From assembly GCA_016188575.1 (NCBI GenBank), contig JACPHN010000006.1, positions 40,128 through 104,127 of the forward strand: DNA of 64,000 nt, written 5' to 3'. This document shows positions 36,891 to 45,773 of this stretch, one piece after another. The position numbers and the translations under genes were made by a program. How positions within the stretch are numbered: the stretch's first letter is position 1; each line of letters starts with the position of its first letter. Under the pieces are notes generated by a model. That model did not search any database, was not told the DNA's origin, and saw only the letters and a program-made list of their open reading frames with translations. The stretch comes from Candidatus Schekmanbacteria bacterium (GTDB lineage: Bacteria; CSSED10-310; JACPHN01).

Positions 36891-38105
36891 ATGCACCGCC
36901 AAGAATCCATAAAAGAACGCTCCCGGGTGACCGATCTCGCGTTCGGCGCTACCGCCGTCCTCCTCGCGCTCACCGCGATGGGCTGCCCGAGCACCCAACA
37001 AGCTCCCCCGAAAGCGGCCATCGACCTCGTGTGGCCACTGCCACCCGAGCAGCCGCGCATCCGCTACGTCGGCTCCCTGGCGTCGGGCGAGGATGTCGGC
37101 AAGGACAAGGGCGCCGCCGCCAAGCTCTCCGAGAAGCTGCTCGGTGTTCAGTCTTCGGACATGGCGGTGCTGGCCAAGCCGTACGCTGTCGCTTCGGATC
37201 GCGGTGAGCGGGTCTACGTCGCCGACTCCGCGCTCGGCACCGTGATCGTGTTTGACTACGACAAGAAGGACGTGCGAATCCTCGGCCAGGAGGGCGCCGG
37301 ACAGCTCGGCAAGGCCATGGGTGTGTGCGTGGATTCGCAAGGCAACGTCTACGTCTCGGACTCGTCGTCACGCCGCGTGGTCGTCTTCGATCGGGACGGC
37401 AAGTATCTCCGCGCCCTGGGAGGGACCGAGATTCTCTATCGGCCGATCGGCGTGGCGCTGGACGAAGGACGTAAACTCCTCTACGTCGCCGATAGTGGCG
37501 CGCACCAAGTTGCCGTCCTCGAGCTCGAGACCGGCGAGCTCGTGCGCCGCATCGGCCGCGACGAGAACCCCGCGCAGGTGCCGACGGGCGCCGCCGACTA
37601 CGCCTGGAACCGCGGCGGCAACGACGGCGAGTTTCGCTTCCCGACCTCCCTTGCCGTGGACGGCCAGGGACGCGTGCACGTCATGGACACGATGAATTTC
37701 CGCGTCCAGATCTTCTCACCCGAGGGCAAGTTTCTGCGCTCGATCGGCCAGAATGGCAAGAGCCTCGGCACCTTCGCACGCCCCAAGGGCGTCGCCGTGG
37801 ACTCGGCGGGAAACGTCTATGCGGTGGACGCCGCGTTCAACAATGTGCAGATCTTCAGCGCCGATGGACAGCTCCTCATGTTCTTCGGTTCGATCGGGAC
37901 AAAGAAAGGGGAGTTCTGGCTCCCGGCGGGAATTTGCATAGACAAAACAGACAAGATCTTCGTTGTCGATCAGTACAATAAGAGAATACAGATTTTTCAG
38001 CCACTGAATCAGGAGGTGGACAACGCAAACAAGATGGGTTCCGTAGTAAGCAGCACAAACCAATCACCAGCTTACGTTGACACTGGGAACAAGAACAGGA
38101 GCTAG
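36891..38105 (+). CDS. NHL-repeat lipoprotein 1 of the cytochrome cluster
   Basis: The 404-residue protein has a lipobox (LLALTAMGC) at about residue 31 and then an NHL six-bladed propeller (GVCVDSQGNVYVSDSSSRRV, GVALDEGRKLLYVADSG, GVAVDSAGNVYAVDAAFN, ICIDKTDKIFVVDQYNKRI). GGAG precedes the ATG at 36891. The segment IDLVWPLPPEQPRIRYVGSL before the propeller also occurs, in related form, in the second NHL protein of the cluster. As a lipid-anchored propeller it likely scaffolds cytochromes at the outer membrane. It is first in the sigma-54-driven operon. Confidence 0.9.
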   Translation: MHRQESIKERSRVTDLAFGATAVLLALTAMGCPSTQQAPPKAAIDLVWPLPPEQPRIRYVGSLASGEDVGKDKGAAAKLSEKLLGVQSSDMAVLAKPYAVASDRGERVYVADSALGTVIVFDYDKKDVRILGQEGAGQLGKAMGVCVDSQGNVYVSDSSSRRVVVFDRDGKYLRALGGTEILYRPIGVALDEGRKLLYVADSGAHQVAVLELETGELVRRIGRDENPAQVPTGAADYAWNRGGNDGEFRFPTSLAVDGQGRVHVMDTMNFRVQIFSPEGKFLRSIGQNGKSLGTFARPKGVAVDSAGNVYAVDAAFNNVQIFSADGQLLMFFGSIGTKKGEFWLPAGICIDKTDKIFVVDQYNKRIQIFQPLNQEVDNANKMGSVVSSTNQSPAYVDTGNKNRS

Positions 38106-38107
38106 AA

Positions 38108-38803
38108 ATGAAGTCCAAGCTTTCCGTCGTATGTCTTTCAGCCGTTGTCGCCCTCGCAACCGTTAGCATCGCCCGCGCCGAGGATGACGTTACGAGCACG
38201 AAACACAACATGAGAAACCTGTCAAGTCTCGACGCTACTGCATACGGCAGCGCTACTGACCATGGCGAGGTATGTGTCTATTGCCATACCCCACACAACA
38301 AAAACACGAGCGTGGAAGCGCCTCTGTGGAACCGCCAGGTCAATACGAGTGGGTACACCGTATACTCGAGCACGACCATCGACATGACCATCGACAGCCA
38401 GCCCACTGGAGTATCCCTGGCCTGCCTGTCCTGCCACGACGGAACGATTGGACTCGACGTGATTGTAAACCAACCGGGCGACACCTACAGCGCGCCGAGC
38501 GGCACGACCATGCGCAGCGGCAACAAGGCCGGTGGAACCCCACCAGTCGGTGACGCCACCTTCCGGCCGATGCTGACCCAGGACCTGAGCGACGATCATC
38601 CGGTCTCGGTGACCTACGACCCCGCTATTGACGTGAAGTTCAACTCGGTCGCGAGCATTACCTCCGCCGGCCTGCGCCTCTTCAGCGGCAAGGTTCAGTG
38701 CGCGACCTGCCACAACCCCCACGAGTCCGACACCGCCAAGAAGCCGTTCCTGCGGATCGCCAACGGCAACAGCGCCTTGTGCAAGACCTGCCACATCAAA
38801 TAG
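38108..38803 (+). CDS. Exported tetrahaem c-type cytochrome
   Basis: The 231-residue protein has a signal peptide (LSVVCLSAVVALATVSIARA) and four CXXCH motifs: CVYCH, CLSCH, CATCH, CKTCH. CHTPHN and CHNPHE contexts match the doubled-CXXCH family. An Asp-His segment (LSDDHPVSV) between motifs 2 and 3 could supply distal ligands. It shares this layout with the N-terminal part of the undecahaem protein at 42732. It starts 2 bp after the NHL gene stop. A periplasmic or surface electron carrier is likely. Confidence 0.92.
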   Translation: MKSKLSVVCLSAVVALATVSIARAEDDVTSTKHNMRNLSSLDATAYGSATDHGEVCVYCHTPHNKNTSVEAPLWNRQVNTSGYTVYSSTTIDMTIDSQPTGVSLACLSCHDGTIGLDVIVNQPGDTYSAPSGTTMRSGNKAGGTPPVGDATFRPMLTQDLSDDHPVSVTYDPAIDVKFNSVASITSAGLRLFSGKVQCATCHNPHESDTAKKPFLRIANGNSALCKTCHIK

Positions 38804-38853
38804 GCCGGCGCGCGCTCGGCGCCAGCCGAGCGCCGCGTCGAGGGATTTGACCG

Positions 38854-39765
38854 ATGATGCGAAACCGCGAACAGAAGGAGAGGACATGGATCTTGCCCGC
38901 GCTGTTGGCGGTTTTGCTGTGCGGAGCGTGTAATCGCAAGACGCTGTCGATCTTTTTCGACGTGCCGCCTCCGCCGCCCACGCCCACGGCAACACCCGCG
39001 CCGCCGGAAACGGCCGCGGGTGGCGGCGCGCCGGGGATCGGCGGCGCTGCCTGGGCGCCGACGCCGACGCCCACCCCGCCCGCGATCGAGAAAACACTCG
39101 CGTGGAGCGAAGCGCGCCCGCAGCTCCCGCTCGATGCGCTGGGCGAAGTCGCCTGGGATACGGCCCTGCGCGAGGGAGTCATTCGACCGCGCAAGGATGT
39201 TGGCAAACCCGCCAGGGACGACGACTTTCTGTTTGGGTTCGATTTCTTTTTCCCGGGCCCAGACCCCTTGTTCGACGCCTTTTTCCCGCATTCGGTCCAC
39301 ACCCGGTGGCTCGCGTGCTCGAGTTGCCATCCGGCGATTTTCCCGGTACGCGGCACGCGATTTTCGATGGCCGACGTCGCCGCGGGTGAATACTGCGGGC
39401 GATGCCACGGAAAAGTGGCCTTTCCGCTGAGCTCGGGGTGCAGCAAGTGCCACACGAAAGTGCCTGCATTCAAGAGCCATACGCCGCGCAGCAAGGGGGT
39501 GTACGGCGACATCGAGTTCACGGCTCACGACCAGACGGCACCCGTTCCACCGGCATACTTTCCACATTGGCTACACCGGATTCGCTTTCGCTGTAGTGCC
39601 TGCCACCCCGACACCTTTGAAATGCGCAAGGGTGCCAATCCGATCAAGATGACCGAGATCCAAAAGGGGCGCTACTGCGGCAAGTGCCACAACGGATCGG
39701 TGGCCTTCGCGGTGGCCTTCGACACGTGCTACCGCTGTCACAAGCCCGCCCAGGAACGGGAGTAG
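38854..39765 (+). CDS. Hexahaem cytochrome lipoprotein, fused type A + type B trihaem modules
   Basis: The 303-residue protein has a lipobox (LLAVLLCGAC), then a Pro/Thr linker (PPPPPTPTATPAPP). Six CXXCH motifs fall in two cytochrome c7-like modules. Module A is HTRWLACSSCHPAIF, CGRCHGKVAFP, CSKCH. Module B is FPHWLHRIRFRCSACH, CGKCHNGSVAF, CYRCH. The same modules appear as separate genes downstream. The lipid anchor puts it at a membrane face, probably plugging or loading the beta-barrel encoded next, whose gene starts 8 bp later. Confidence 0.92.
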   Translation: MMRNREQKERTWILPALLAVLLCGACNRKTLSIFFDVPPPPPTPTATPAPPETAAGGGAPGIGGAAWAPTPTPTPPAIEKTLAWSEARPQLPLDALGEVAWDTALREGVIRPRKDVGKPARDDDFLFGFDFFFPGPDPLFDAFFPHSVHTRWLACSSCHPAIFPVRGTRFSMADVAAGEYCGRCHGKVAFPLSSGCSKCHTKVPAFKSHTPRSKGVYGDIEFTAHDQTAPVPPAYFPHWLHRIRFRCSACHPDTFEMRKGANPIKMTEIQKGRYCGKCHNGSVAFAVAFDTCYRCHKPAQERE

Positions 39766-39773
39766 GTGTCCTC

Positions 39774-41738
39774 TTGCGCCAGGGTTACTCGAGGAATCTC
39801 GGAAGAGCTCGCTCCCCAGGGTTGTTGCCGCTATTGGTGACCGCGCTGCTGGCGGCGGGCCGCCTCGTCCCGGGACCGGCACCCGCACAGGCGGCGATTT
39901 TCGCGCTTGGTCCCTGGTCGGGAGAGGTGCTGCTCGGGGTCGACGCGCTGCAGCGGCGGGGCGTGAGAGCCGGAGACACCCGCTCGCTCGGCTACCGCGG
40001 GCAGCTTTCGCTCGGCAAGAGCGTCTCCTTTCTGGATGCGGGAATCCTGTCGTGCAATGCGGGCGTGAGCGCGAAGCACGCGTCACGGTCCACCACTGTC
40101 GCCGGCGACGGCATCGACTTCGACAACGACTTTCTCGGTTACAACCTCTGGCTTGGCATCCTGCAGGCAAAACGCGTTTCGCTCGAGGCCACCGCAAATC
40201 GCGCGGCGACCGTCGGCGAGGAGTCTCTGGGGAGCCGGCGGCTCAGCGAAACACAGGACTGGAGCACCGCTCTCAGCTTTCGCTTTCGGCCGCTGCGGGC
40301 GACTCTGAGATACTCCAATGCCGCTCTGGACGAGACGATATCCGAGCGGACGCTCAATGGCGATCGCCGCCGCCGCGAGCGCGTGCGGCGCCTGGCCGTC
40401 GACGCCAGGAGCACCAAGCTCGGCCTGTTGGCGGAGCGCACGTGGTTCACTCAGCCAGATACCTCAGAGGAGTATCTCGTCGACACCCTTGCGGCCTCCC
40501 ACGCCTTCAACTGGGGAAAGGGCAGCACCTTGCGCACGGCGATCGACGGGCTCGATCGCGGGGGTGTCAATCCCGTGCGCTCCCTGCGCTTCGGTGAATC
40601 CGCGCGGATACAGCACACGGAGTCACTGGCGAGCGTCTTGTCCATACGCCACACCACCGAGCGGCGCCAACAGTCGCTTGAGAGCCTGGGTGCTCAGCTC
40701 AGCATCCAACACAAGCTGTACAGCAACCTGACGTCCGCGGTCAGTCTGTCCGGCGCGCGCACGCGCTACGCGGCGAGTCGCGACGACACGCTCGGAACCG
40801 CGGTTTCGCTCTCCTATCGGAAGGGCTTGCCGCATGATGGTGCGATTCAGATCGGGCTCGGCACGGGGATGCAAGCATCGCGAAGCACCATGGCTGACGA
40901 CGAAATTCGGGCGACGAGCGAAAATCATCGCATCGACGACAGCCGGCTGCTCGGTCTGCGCCAGCCAAACGCGCTCACCGGCACGATCGTCGTCACCAAC
41001 GAGCGGGAACAGGAAATCTACGAGCTGGGCGTGGATTATACAATCCTGGAAGACGGTCCGCCGACCCAACTGTTGGTGCTCGAGGGAGGGCGAATAAAAG
41101 TCGGCCAGATTGTTGTCGTCTCGTATCAGTTCCGCGCTCCCGGAAAGAACCGCGATCGGTCGGAGAGTTACGAGCTCAATGCGGCAGTCGATTTTCAATG
41201 GATCAACCTGAGTCAGTCGGTATCGCTGTCACGCGAGGGGTCGCCGGCAAGCGCCGCCAGCGGGGAACGCGCTTCCACTCTGAACAGTGTTACGGGTGCG
41301 GATCTGAGCTGGGGCGAGGGCAACACCCGCGCGTCGGCGGGCGTGAGCTACCGCCACCTGCTCTCCTTTGGCGCGCGCACCACCTCCTACACGGTGCGCG
41401 GTGCACTCAGCTTTCAACCATCGGCGGCTTTCAGTCTCAATCTCTCCGCAAAGCAGGTGTACGCGAGCACAACGTCCCGAGCCTACCATCTGGCGGACCT
41501 CGACCTCGGTGCGAGCTGGCGGATCAGCCGGGCGCTGTGGGCGCAGGGGCAAGCGCTGGCCAGTTACCGGGCCGAATCCAATGGAGTCCGGGAGCAATTC
41601 GCCCGCGCCACGGTAACACTCGGTTTCGGACTGGGGATGATCGATCTGGAACTGGAGCACTCGTTGTCGATGGCGAGCGGCTTTGCCGGCAACAGCATTG
41701 AAAACCGCCTGACCACGCAAATCAGGAGGAAGCTCTGA
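39774..41738 (+). CDS. Predicted outer-membrane beta-barrel of the cytochrome cluster
   Basis: About 654 residues. A signal peptide (GLLPLLVTALLAAGRLVPG) leads into long runs of alternating polar and hydrophobic residues ending in aromatic or Arg positions (SLEATANRAAT, ASVLSIRHTTERRQQSLES, RASAGVSYRHLLSFGARTT, RATVTLGFGLGMIDLELEHSL), the signature of a large barrel. It has no haem motif. The start is uncertain: TTG at 39774 is preferred because it follows GGAGTAGG and the previous stop, and gives a normal signal peptide. By analogy with MtrB/OmbB it would be the pore through which haem proteins pass electrons. Confidence 0.8.
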   Translation: MRQGYSRNLGRARSPGLLPLLVTALLAAGRLVPGPAPAQAAIFALGPWSGEVLLGVDALQRRGVRAGDTRSLGYRGQLSLGKSVSFLDAGILSCNAGVSAKHASRSTTVAGDGIDFDNDFLGYNLWLGILQAKRVSLEATANRAATVGEESLGSRRLSETQDWSTALSFRFRPLRATLRYSNAALDETISERTLNGDRRRRERVRRLAVDARSTKLGLLAERTWFTQPDTSEEYLVDTLAASHAFNWGKGSTLRTAIDGLDRGGVNPVRSLRFGESARIQHTESLASVLSIRHTTERRQQSLESLGAQLSIQHKLYSNLTSAVSLSGARTRYAASRDDTLGTAVSLSYRKGLPHDGAIQIGLGTGMQASRSTMADDEIRATSENHRIDDSRLLGLRQPNALTGTIVVTNEREQEIYELGVDYTILEDGPPTQLLVLEGGRIKVGQIVVVSYQFRAPGKNRDRSESYELNAAVDFQWINLSQSVSLSREGSPASAASGERASTLNSVTGADLSWGEGNTRASAGVSYRHLLSFGARTTSYTVRGALSFQPSAAFSLNLSAKQVYASTTSRAYHLADLDLGASWRISRALWAQGQALASYRAESNGVREQFARATVTLGFGLGMIDLELEHSLSMASGFAGNSIENRLTTQIRRKL

Positions 41739-42742
41739 TGCCCAGGCCCGCGTGGATGGCGCTCGCATTGCTGCTCGGGACGTGGGTCGCCTGCGCCACA
41801 GTCCCGACTGTGCCGGTTTCGCCGGCGCTTGCCCCGGCATGGCCAGCGCCGCCCGAGAAAGCGCGCATCGCCTATGTCAGCACCATCCGCGGGCCCCGCG
41901 ATCTCGGACTGAGAAAGCCTTTCTTTCAGCGGCTGCGCGAGCTCATTGTAGGATCTCTTCCCGGCGCTCTCGCCCAACCCGTAGCGGTCGCGGTTGCCGA
42001 CGACCGCATGGCCATCGCCGATGCCGGCTGCGGATGTGTTCATGTCTTCGATCTGGCAAAGAAGACCTCCTACCTGGTGCGCAACGGCGGGGGTGCGGAG
42101 CTGCTATCGCCGGTAGGAGTGGCGCTCGGCTCTCGCGGTCTGTGGATCGCGGATTCGGCGCGGCGGGCCGTCTTTCTGATCGACCCGCACGGCAAGACCC
42201 TGCAGACCATCCCGGAGCTCGAACGGCCGACCGGTCTCGCCTGGGACGCTGCGGGGTCGCGGCTGTTCATTGCCGAAACCCTGGCGCACCGCGTCTGCGC
42301 CTTTACAGAACAAGGGGGCAGGCTGCTGTGCTTCGGCGCGCGCGGGCGAGAGCCGGGCGACTTCAACTACCCTACCCACCTGACGTTCGCCGAGGGCCCC
42401 GGTCTGCTTCTCGTCACCGATGCGATGAACTTCAGAGTCCAGGCGTTCCGGGCCAGCGGGGAGCTGGCCTTCGCCCTTGGGAAAGCCGGCAACGGCTCCG
42501 GTGACTTCTCCCATCCGAAAGGCGTGGCGGTCGATCCGGATGGCAACATCTACGTGGTCGACGCGCTCTTTGACCGCGTCCAGATTTTCGATCATTCCGG
42601 GCGGCTGCTGCTCGGGCTCGGCGGTGCCGGGGCGGGGCCCGGCCAGTTCTGGCTGCCCTCGGGAATCGCCTTTCACGGCAACCGTTTCTTTGTCGCCGAC
42701 ACCCACAACGGACGAGTGCAGGTGTTCAGATATGAACCGTAA
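41738..42742 (+). CDS. NHL-repeat lipoprotein 2 of the cytochrome cluster
   Basis: The 334-residue protein has a lipobox (LLLGTWVAC) and a propeller of NHL type (GVALGSRGLWIADSARR, GVAVDPDGNIYVVDALFDRV, GIAFHGNRFFVADTHNGRV). PPEKARIAYVSTI before the propeller parallels NHL protein 1, so the two are paralogues. It overlaps the barrel gene (TGATG) and the next cytochrome gene (11 bp), the tightest coupling in the operon. This suggests fixed stoichiometry of barrel, propeller and undecahaem cytochrome. Confidence 0.9.
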   Translation: MPRPAWMALALLLGTWVACATVPTVPVSPALAPAWPAPPEKARIAYVSTIRGPRDLGLRKPFFQRLRELIVGSLPGALAQPVAVAVADDRMAIADAGCGCVHVFDLAKKTSYLVRNGGGAELLSPVGVALGSRGLWIADSARRAVFLIDPHGKTLQTIPELERPTGLAWDAAGSRLFIAETLAHRVCAFTEQGGRLLCFGARGREPGDFNYPTHLTFAEGPGLLLVTDAMNFRVQAFRASGELAFALGKAGNGSGDFSHPKGVAVDPDGNIYVVDALFDRVQIFDHSGRLLLGLGGAGAGPGQFWLPSGIAFHGNRFFVADTHNGRVQVFRYEP

Positions 42743-44630
42743 TGCTGCCCTGGCCTCGGCTCTCATGGCGCTATGCATCGCCGTGGTTCCCGCGGGTTCG
42801 CGCACCTTCGGGGCGCAAAATGTGGAAAACACGGTGCACAACCTGTCTGCCACCGGGACCGGCACCTTCACGGTGCCCGCGGTCGGCGAGATTTGCGTCT
42901 TTTGCCATACCCCCCACAACGCGACCCCCGCAACGCCCCTGTGGAACCGTTATGAGGGGGGTCAAACCTACGATCCGTACCAGAGCACGACACTGCAGGC
43001 CAGCCCCGGCCAGCCCACGGGCAAATCCCGCCTGTGCCTCTCCTGTCATGACGGGACAGTCGCACTGTCCGCCATCCGCAACCAACCGGGAGAAACCTAC
43101 GCCGACTTCGGCTCGCTGTTCCTCTCAGGAAGAGCGCTCCTAGGCACCTACTTACGCGATGACCACCCCGTCTCCTTTACCTTCGATGCCAGCCTACGCG
43201 CCGCAGATGGGGAGCTCGCGGACCCTGCATCCATCGACCTTCCTCTGGAAAGCGGCCAGGTCCAGTGCACGAGCTGCCACGACCCACACGAGGCCGACAT
43301 CAGGCCGTTCCTGCGCAAGTCGTCCATGAGCGGGGAGCTGTGCGTGACGTGCCACGACCGCGGAGGGACGAGCTGGAGCTGGACCGCCTGCTCCCACGCC
43401 ACCTCGAGCGCGACGTGGAATGGCAGCGGAACCGATCCGTGGGGCGAGCGGAAGGCGGAGTGGAAAGCGACGACGGTGGCCACCAACGCCTGCTTCAACT
43501 GCCACACACCGCACACCGGCGGCGGCTCTAGCCGCCTCCAGAAGAAAGTCGAGGAGCAGACCTGCTTCCTCTGTCATACCGGCACGGTGGCATCCAAGAA
43601 CATTCAGGCAGAATTCTCGAAGAGCTACCGCCATCCCGTTACGATCACTCCAAACGCCAGCCACGACGCCATGCTCAGCGAAAATCCCACGTCCATGTCC
43701 TTGCACGCGGAATGTATGGATTGCCATAACCCGCACGCTGCGAAATCAGATCCGTACATGATCAGTTTCAATCCGTCAAACCCGTCAAACACAAATCATT
43801 CCATTGCACCAGACGCCAATGGGAGAATAAAGGGTGTCGGTGGGATTGACATAAGCGGAAGTGTAATCTCCGAGATTTCCAGGCAGTACGAGCTTTGTTT
43901 GAAGTGCCATGGTGTTCCTGGAAGTAGCTCTTGCGGCACGCAAAGGTGCCCTACACCGCGCTCGTATCAAATGACGCGGCTTGACGGAGTGTACAATATC
44001 CGAGAGAAAGTAGACTTCGGTGATGCGTTGTTGTATTCCTATCATCCTCTCGCAGCAAATAATCCTTCTAACAATGATGAAGTGCCGAGTCTGAAAACGG
44101 GAATACAACTCGACAAGATCACGAGCATGGTATATTGCACCGATTGCCACAATAACAATGCCGGTCCAGCGGCGGGGAGCACCGGTCCTGCCGGGCCTCA
44201 TGGCTCTACCCGAGAAGGCCTGCTCGCGTTGCGATACAACTTCAATCCCAATCCCGGATCATATCAATCGTCGGACGCCGAGATTTGCTACAAATGCCAC
44301 AGCGAAGACAAATTGGTGAACCAGGAGGCATCAGGGTTTCTTCATGATCGACACGTAAAAAACAGAGAAAAAATGTGCGTCAATTGCCACGACCCGCACG
44401 GCTCTTATGCGGCCCCGCACCTTATCAACTTTCTCACAAACGCCTGGTACGGTGGAACTACATACTCTATTACTGGAGCAGGAAGCTATTCACAACCAAC
44501 GTTCATAGACTACGGAAAGTACCGAGGAAAATGCTTCTTGAGATGTCACGGAGAAACCCACAACCCAAGATGTTACACAGAAACAGATTCAGGTAAAGAT
44601 GCGAGCGAATGCGCCTCGCTGTTGCCGTAA
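42732..44630 (+). CDS. Large multihaem cytochrome: eleven CXXCH plus one CX3CH
   Basis: The 632-residue protein has a signal peptide (LASALMALCIAVVPAGSRTFG). Eleven CXXCH sites are seen: CVFCH, CLSCH, CTSCH, CVTCH, CFNCH, CFLCH, CMDCH, CLKCH, CTDCH, CYKCH, CVNCH. Near the end GKCFLRCHGETH gives a CX3CH spacing, an unusual possible twelfth haem. Several sites read CHxPH (doubled-CXXCH family). The 3' half (from about 43750) is clearly poorer in G+C than its surroundings. It has no lipobox. Its size and haem number make it the likely terminal extracellular conductor of the cluster. Confidence 0.92.
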   Translation: MNRNAALASALMALCIAVVPAGSRTFGAQNVENTVHNLSATGTGTFTVPAVGEICVFCHTPHNATPATPLWNRYEGGQTYDPYQSTTLQASPGQPTGKSRLCLSCHDGTVALSAIRNQPGETYADFGSLFLSGRALLGTYLRDDHPVSFTFDASLRAADGELADPASIDLPLESGQVQCTSCHDPHEADIRPFLRKSSMSGELCVTCHDRGGTSWSWTACSHATSSATWNGSGTDPWGERKAEWKATTVATNACFNCHTPHTGGGSSRLQKKVEEQTCFLCHTGTVASKNIQAEFSKSYRHPVTITPNASHDAMLSENPTSMSLHAECMDCHNPHAAKSDPYMISFNPSNPSNTNHSIAPDANGRIKGVGGIDISGSVISEISRQYELCLKCHGVPGSSSCGTQRCPTPRSYQMTRLDGVYNIREKVDFGDALLYSYHPLAANNPSNNDEVPSLKTGIQLDKITSMVYCTDCHNNNAGPAAGSTGPAGPHGSTREGLLALRYNFNPNPGSYQSSDAEICYKCHSEDKLVNQEASGFLHDRHVKNREKMCVNCHDPHGSYAAPHLINFLTNAWYGGTTYSITGAGSYSQPTFIDYGKYRGKCFLRCHGETHNPRCYTETDSGKDASECASLLP

Positions 44631-44671
44631 CCGCTACACAACCTACGCCACACGATCAGGATCACCTTGAT

Positions 44672-45154
44672 ATGAGCACTACGTCAAGAACGCGCTTGAG
44701 GAAAACGCGCCTCATCCTTTTCTTGTTGCTTCCCGCAACCATGCTTGTTCACGCACCGACTTTTGCCGAATACGGCGACGTCGTCATCAACAACTTCAGC
44801 GACGGCGCCGGCATTCGCCCCGTCGTATTTCCGCACTGGTTCCATCGCATTCGCTTCCGATGCAAGGTGTGTCACAGCGATCTTGGATTCAAGTTCCAGG
44901 CCGGTGGCAATCAGATCAACATGCTCAAGATCATCGATGGCGAGTATTGCGGTGGGTGCCACAACGGTGAGGTCGCCTGGTCGGTGGAAAACTGCCAGCT
45001 TTGCCATTCGGGAGCCACTGGCACCAGGACCCAGGTGCATCACAACACGCTCTCCAAGCTGGATCCCGCGTCGGCCGCCAAGGCGGCGACCACCGCAGCA
45101 CCGCCGGAAGCTCCCGCGAATCAACCGCCGGCCGCCAACCAGGGGAGGCCGTAA
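44672..45154 (+). CDS. Exported trihaem cytochrome, type B module
   Basis: The 160-residue protein has a signal peptide (LILFLLLPATMLVHAPTFA), then VVFPHWFHRIRFRCKVCHS, CGGCHNGEVAW and CQLCHSG, the same pattern as the C-terminal half of the hexahaem lipoprotein. The tail is a low-complexity Ala/Pro region. ATG at 44672 is chosen for the signal peptide; AGGA lies about 10 nt upstream. The first part of the gene is lower in G+C, continuing the patch in the previous gene. Cytochrome c7-like; a periplasmic carrier is likely. Confidence 0.88.
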   Translation: MSTTSRTRLRKTRLILFLLLPATMLVHAPTFAEYGDVVINNFSDGAGIRPVVFPHWFHRIRFRCKVCHSDLGFKFQAGGNQINMLKIIDGEYCGGCHNGEVAWSVENCQLCHSGATGTRTQVHHNTLSKLDPASAAKAATTAAPPEAPANQPPAANQGRP

Positions 45155-45155
45155 C

Positions 45156-45767
45156 ATGAAGCACAGAACGCTCGCCGGCCGCTTCGTGGCCGCCGCCGCG
45201 ACCGTTGTCATCTGCGCCGGCGCAGCAGCCACGGGCCTCGGCGCCGCCGATCCGAACTCCTTCAACCGCTTGTTGGCCTCTCCCTCCGAGCGCAACGCGC
45301 CACCGACGCTGGACGGAATTCACGACCCGCAAAACCCCGGCACCGCGCTCCTGCAATCCCCCAAGGCGGCCTTCGAGCTCTTGCCCAAGAGCCCTGGAGG
45401 AAATTACGTCAATTGGGTCAAGGCCGTGCAAGAGGACAAGATCCAGCCGCGGTACGACCGGCTCGATGCAAACGCCAAACCGATTCCGCTGGACATGAAC
45501 ATCGTGCGCGAGGTCAAGGGCTCGATGCCGGACGTGGTCTACCCCCACAAGCAGCATACCGAATGGCTCGACTGCGCAAACTGCCACCCTAGCCTTTTCG
45601 TGCCCAAGAAGGGTGCTAACCCCATCTCGATGGCGGAGATCCTTCTCGGCCAGAAATGCGGTGTCTGCCATGGCAAGGTGGCGTTTCCGGTCACCGAGTG
45701 CGCGCGGTGTCATTCACTGCCCAAACAGAAAAAGGACCAACAGGCCGTCGCACCGGCCGGAAAGTAG
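45156..45767 (+). CDS. Exported trihaem cytochrome, type A module
   Basis: The 203-residue protein has a signal peptide (FVAAAATVVICAGAAATGLGA). A preliminary domain carries GIHDPQNPGTALLQSPKAAFE, followed by HTEWLDCANCHPSLF, CGVCHGKVAFP and CARCH. It matches the N-terminal half of the hexahaem lipoprotein and is paralogous to the product of 46646, which shares the GIHD..NPG..LQ.P lead. It starts 1 bp after the previous stop, with GGGGAGG as ribosome-binding site. An electron carrier. Confidence 0.9.
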   Translation: MKHRTLAGRFVAAAATVVICAGAAATGLGAADPNSFNRLLASPSERNAPPTLDGIHDPQNPGTALLQSPKAAFELLPKSPGGNYVNWVKAVQEDKIQPRYDRLDANAKPIPLDMNIVREVKGSMPDVVYPHKQHTEWLDCANCHPSLFVPKKGANPISMAEILLGQKCGVCHGKVAFPVTECARCHSLPKQKKDQQAVAPAGK

Positions 45768-45773
45768 GAGTTG

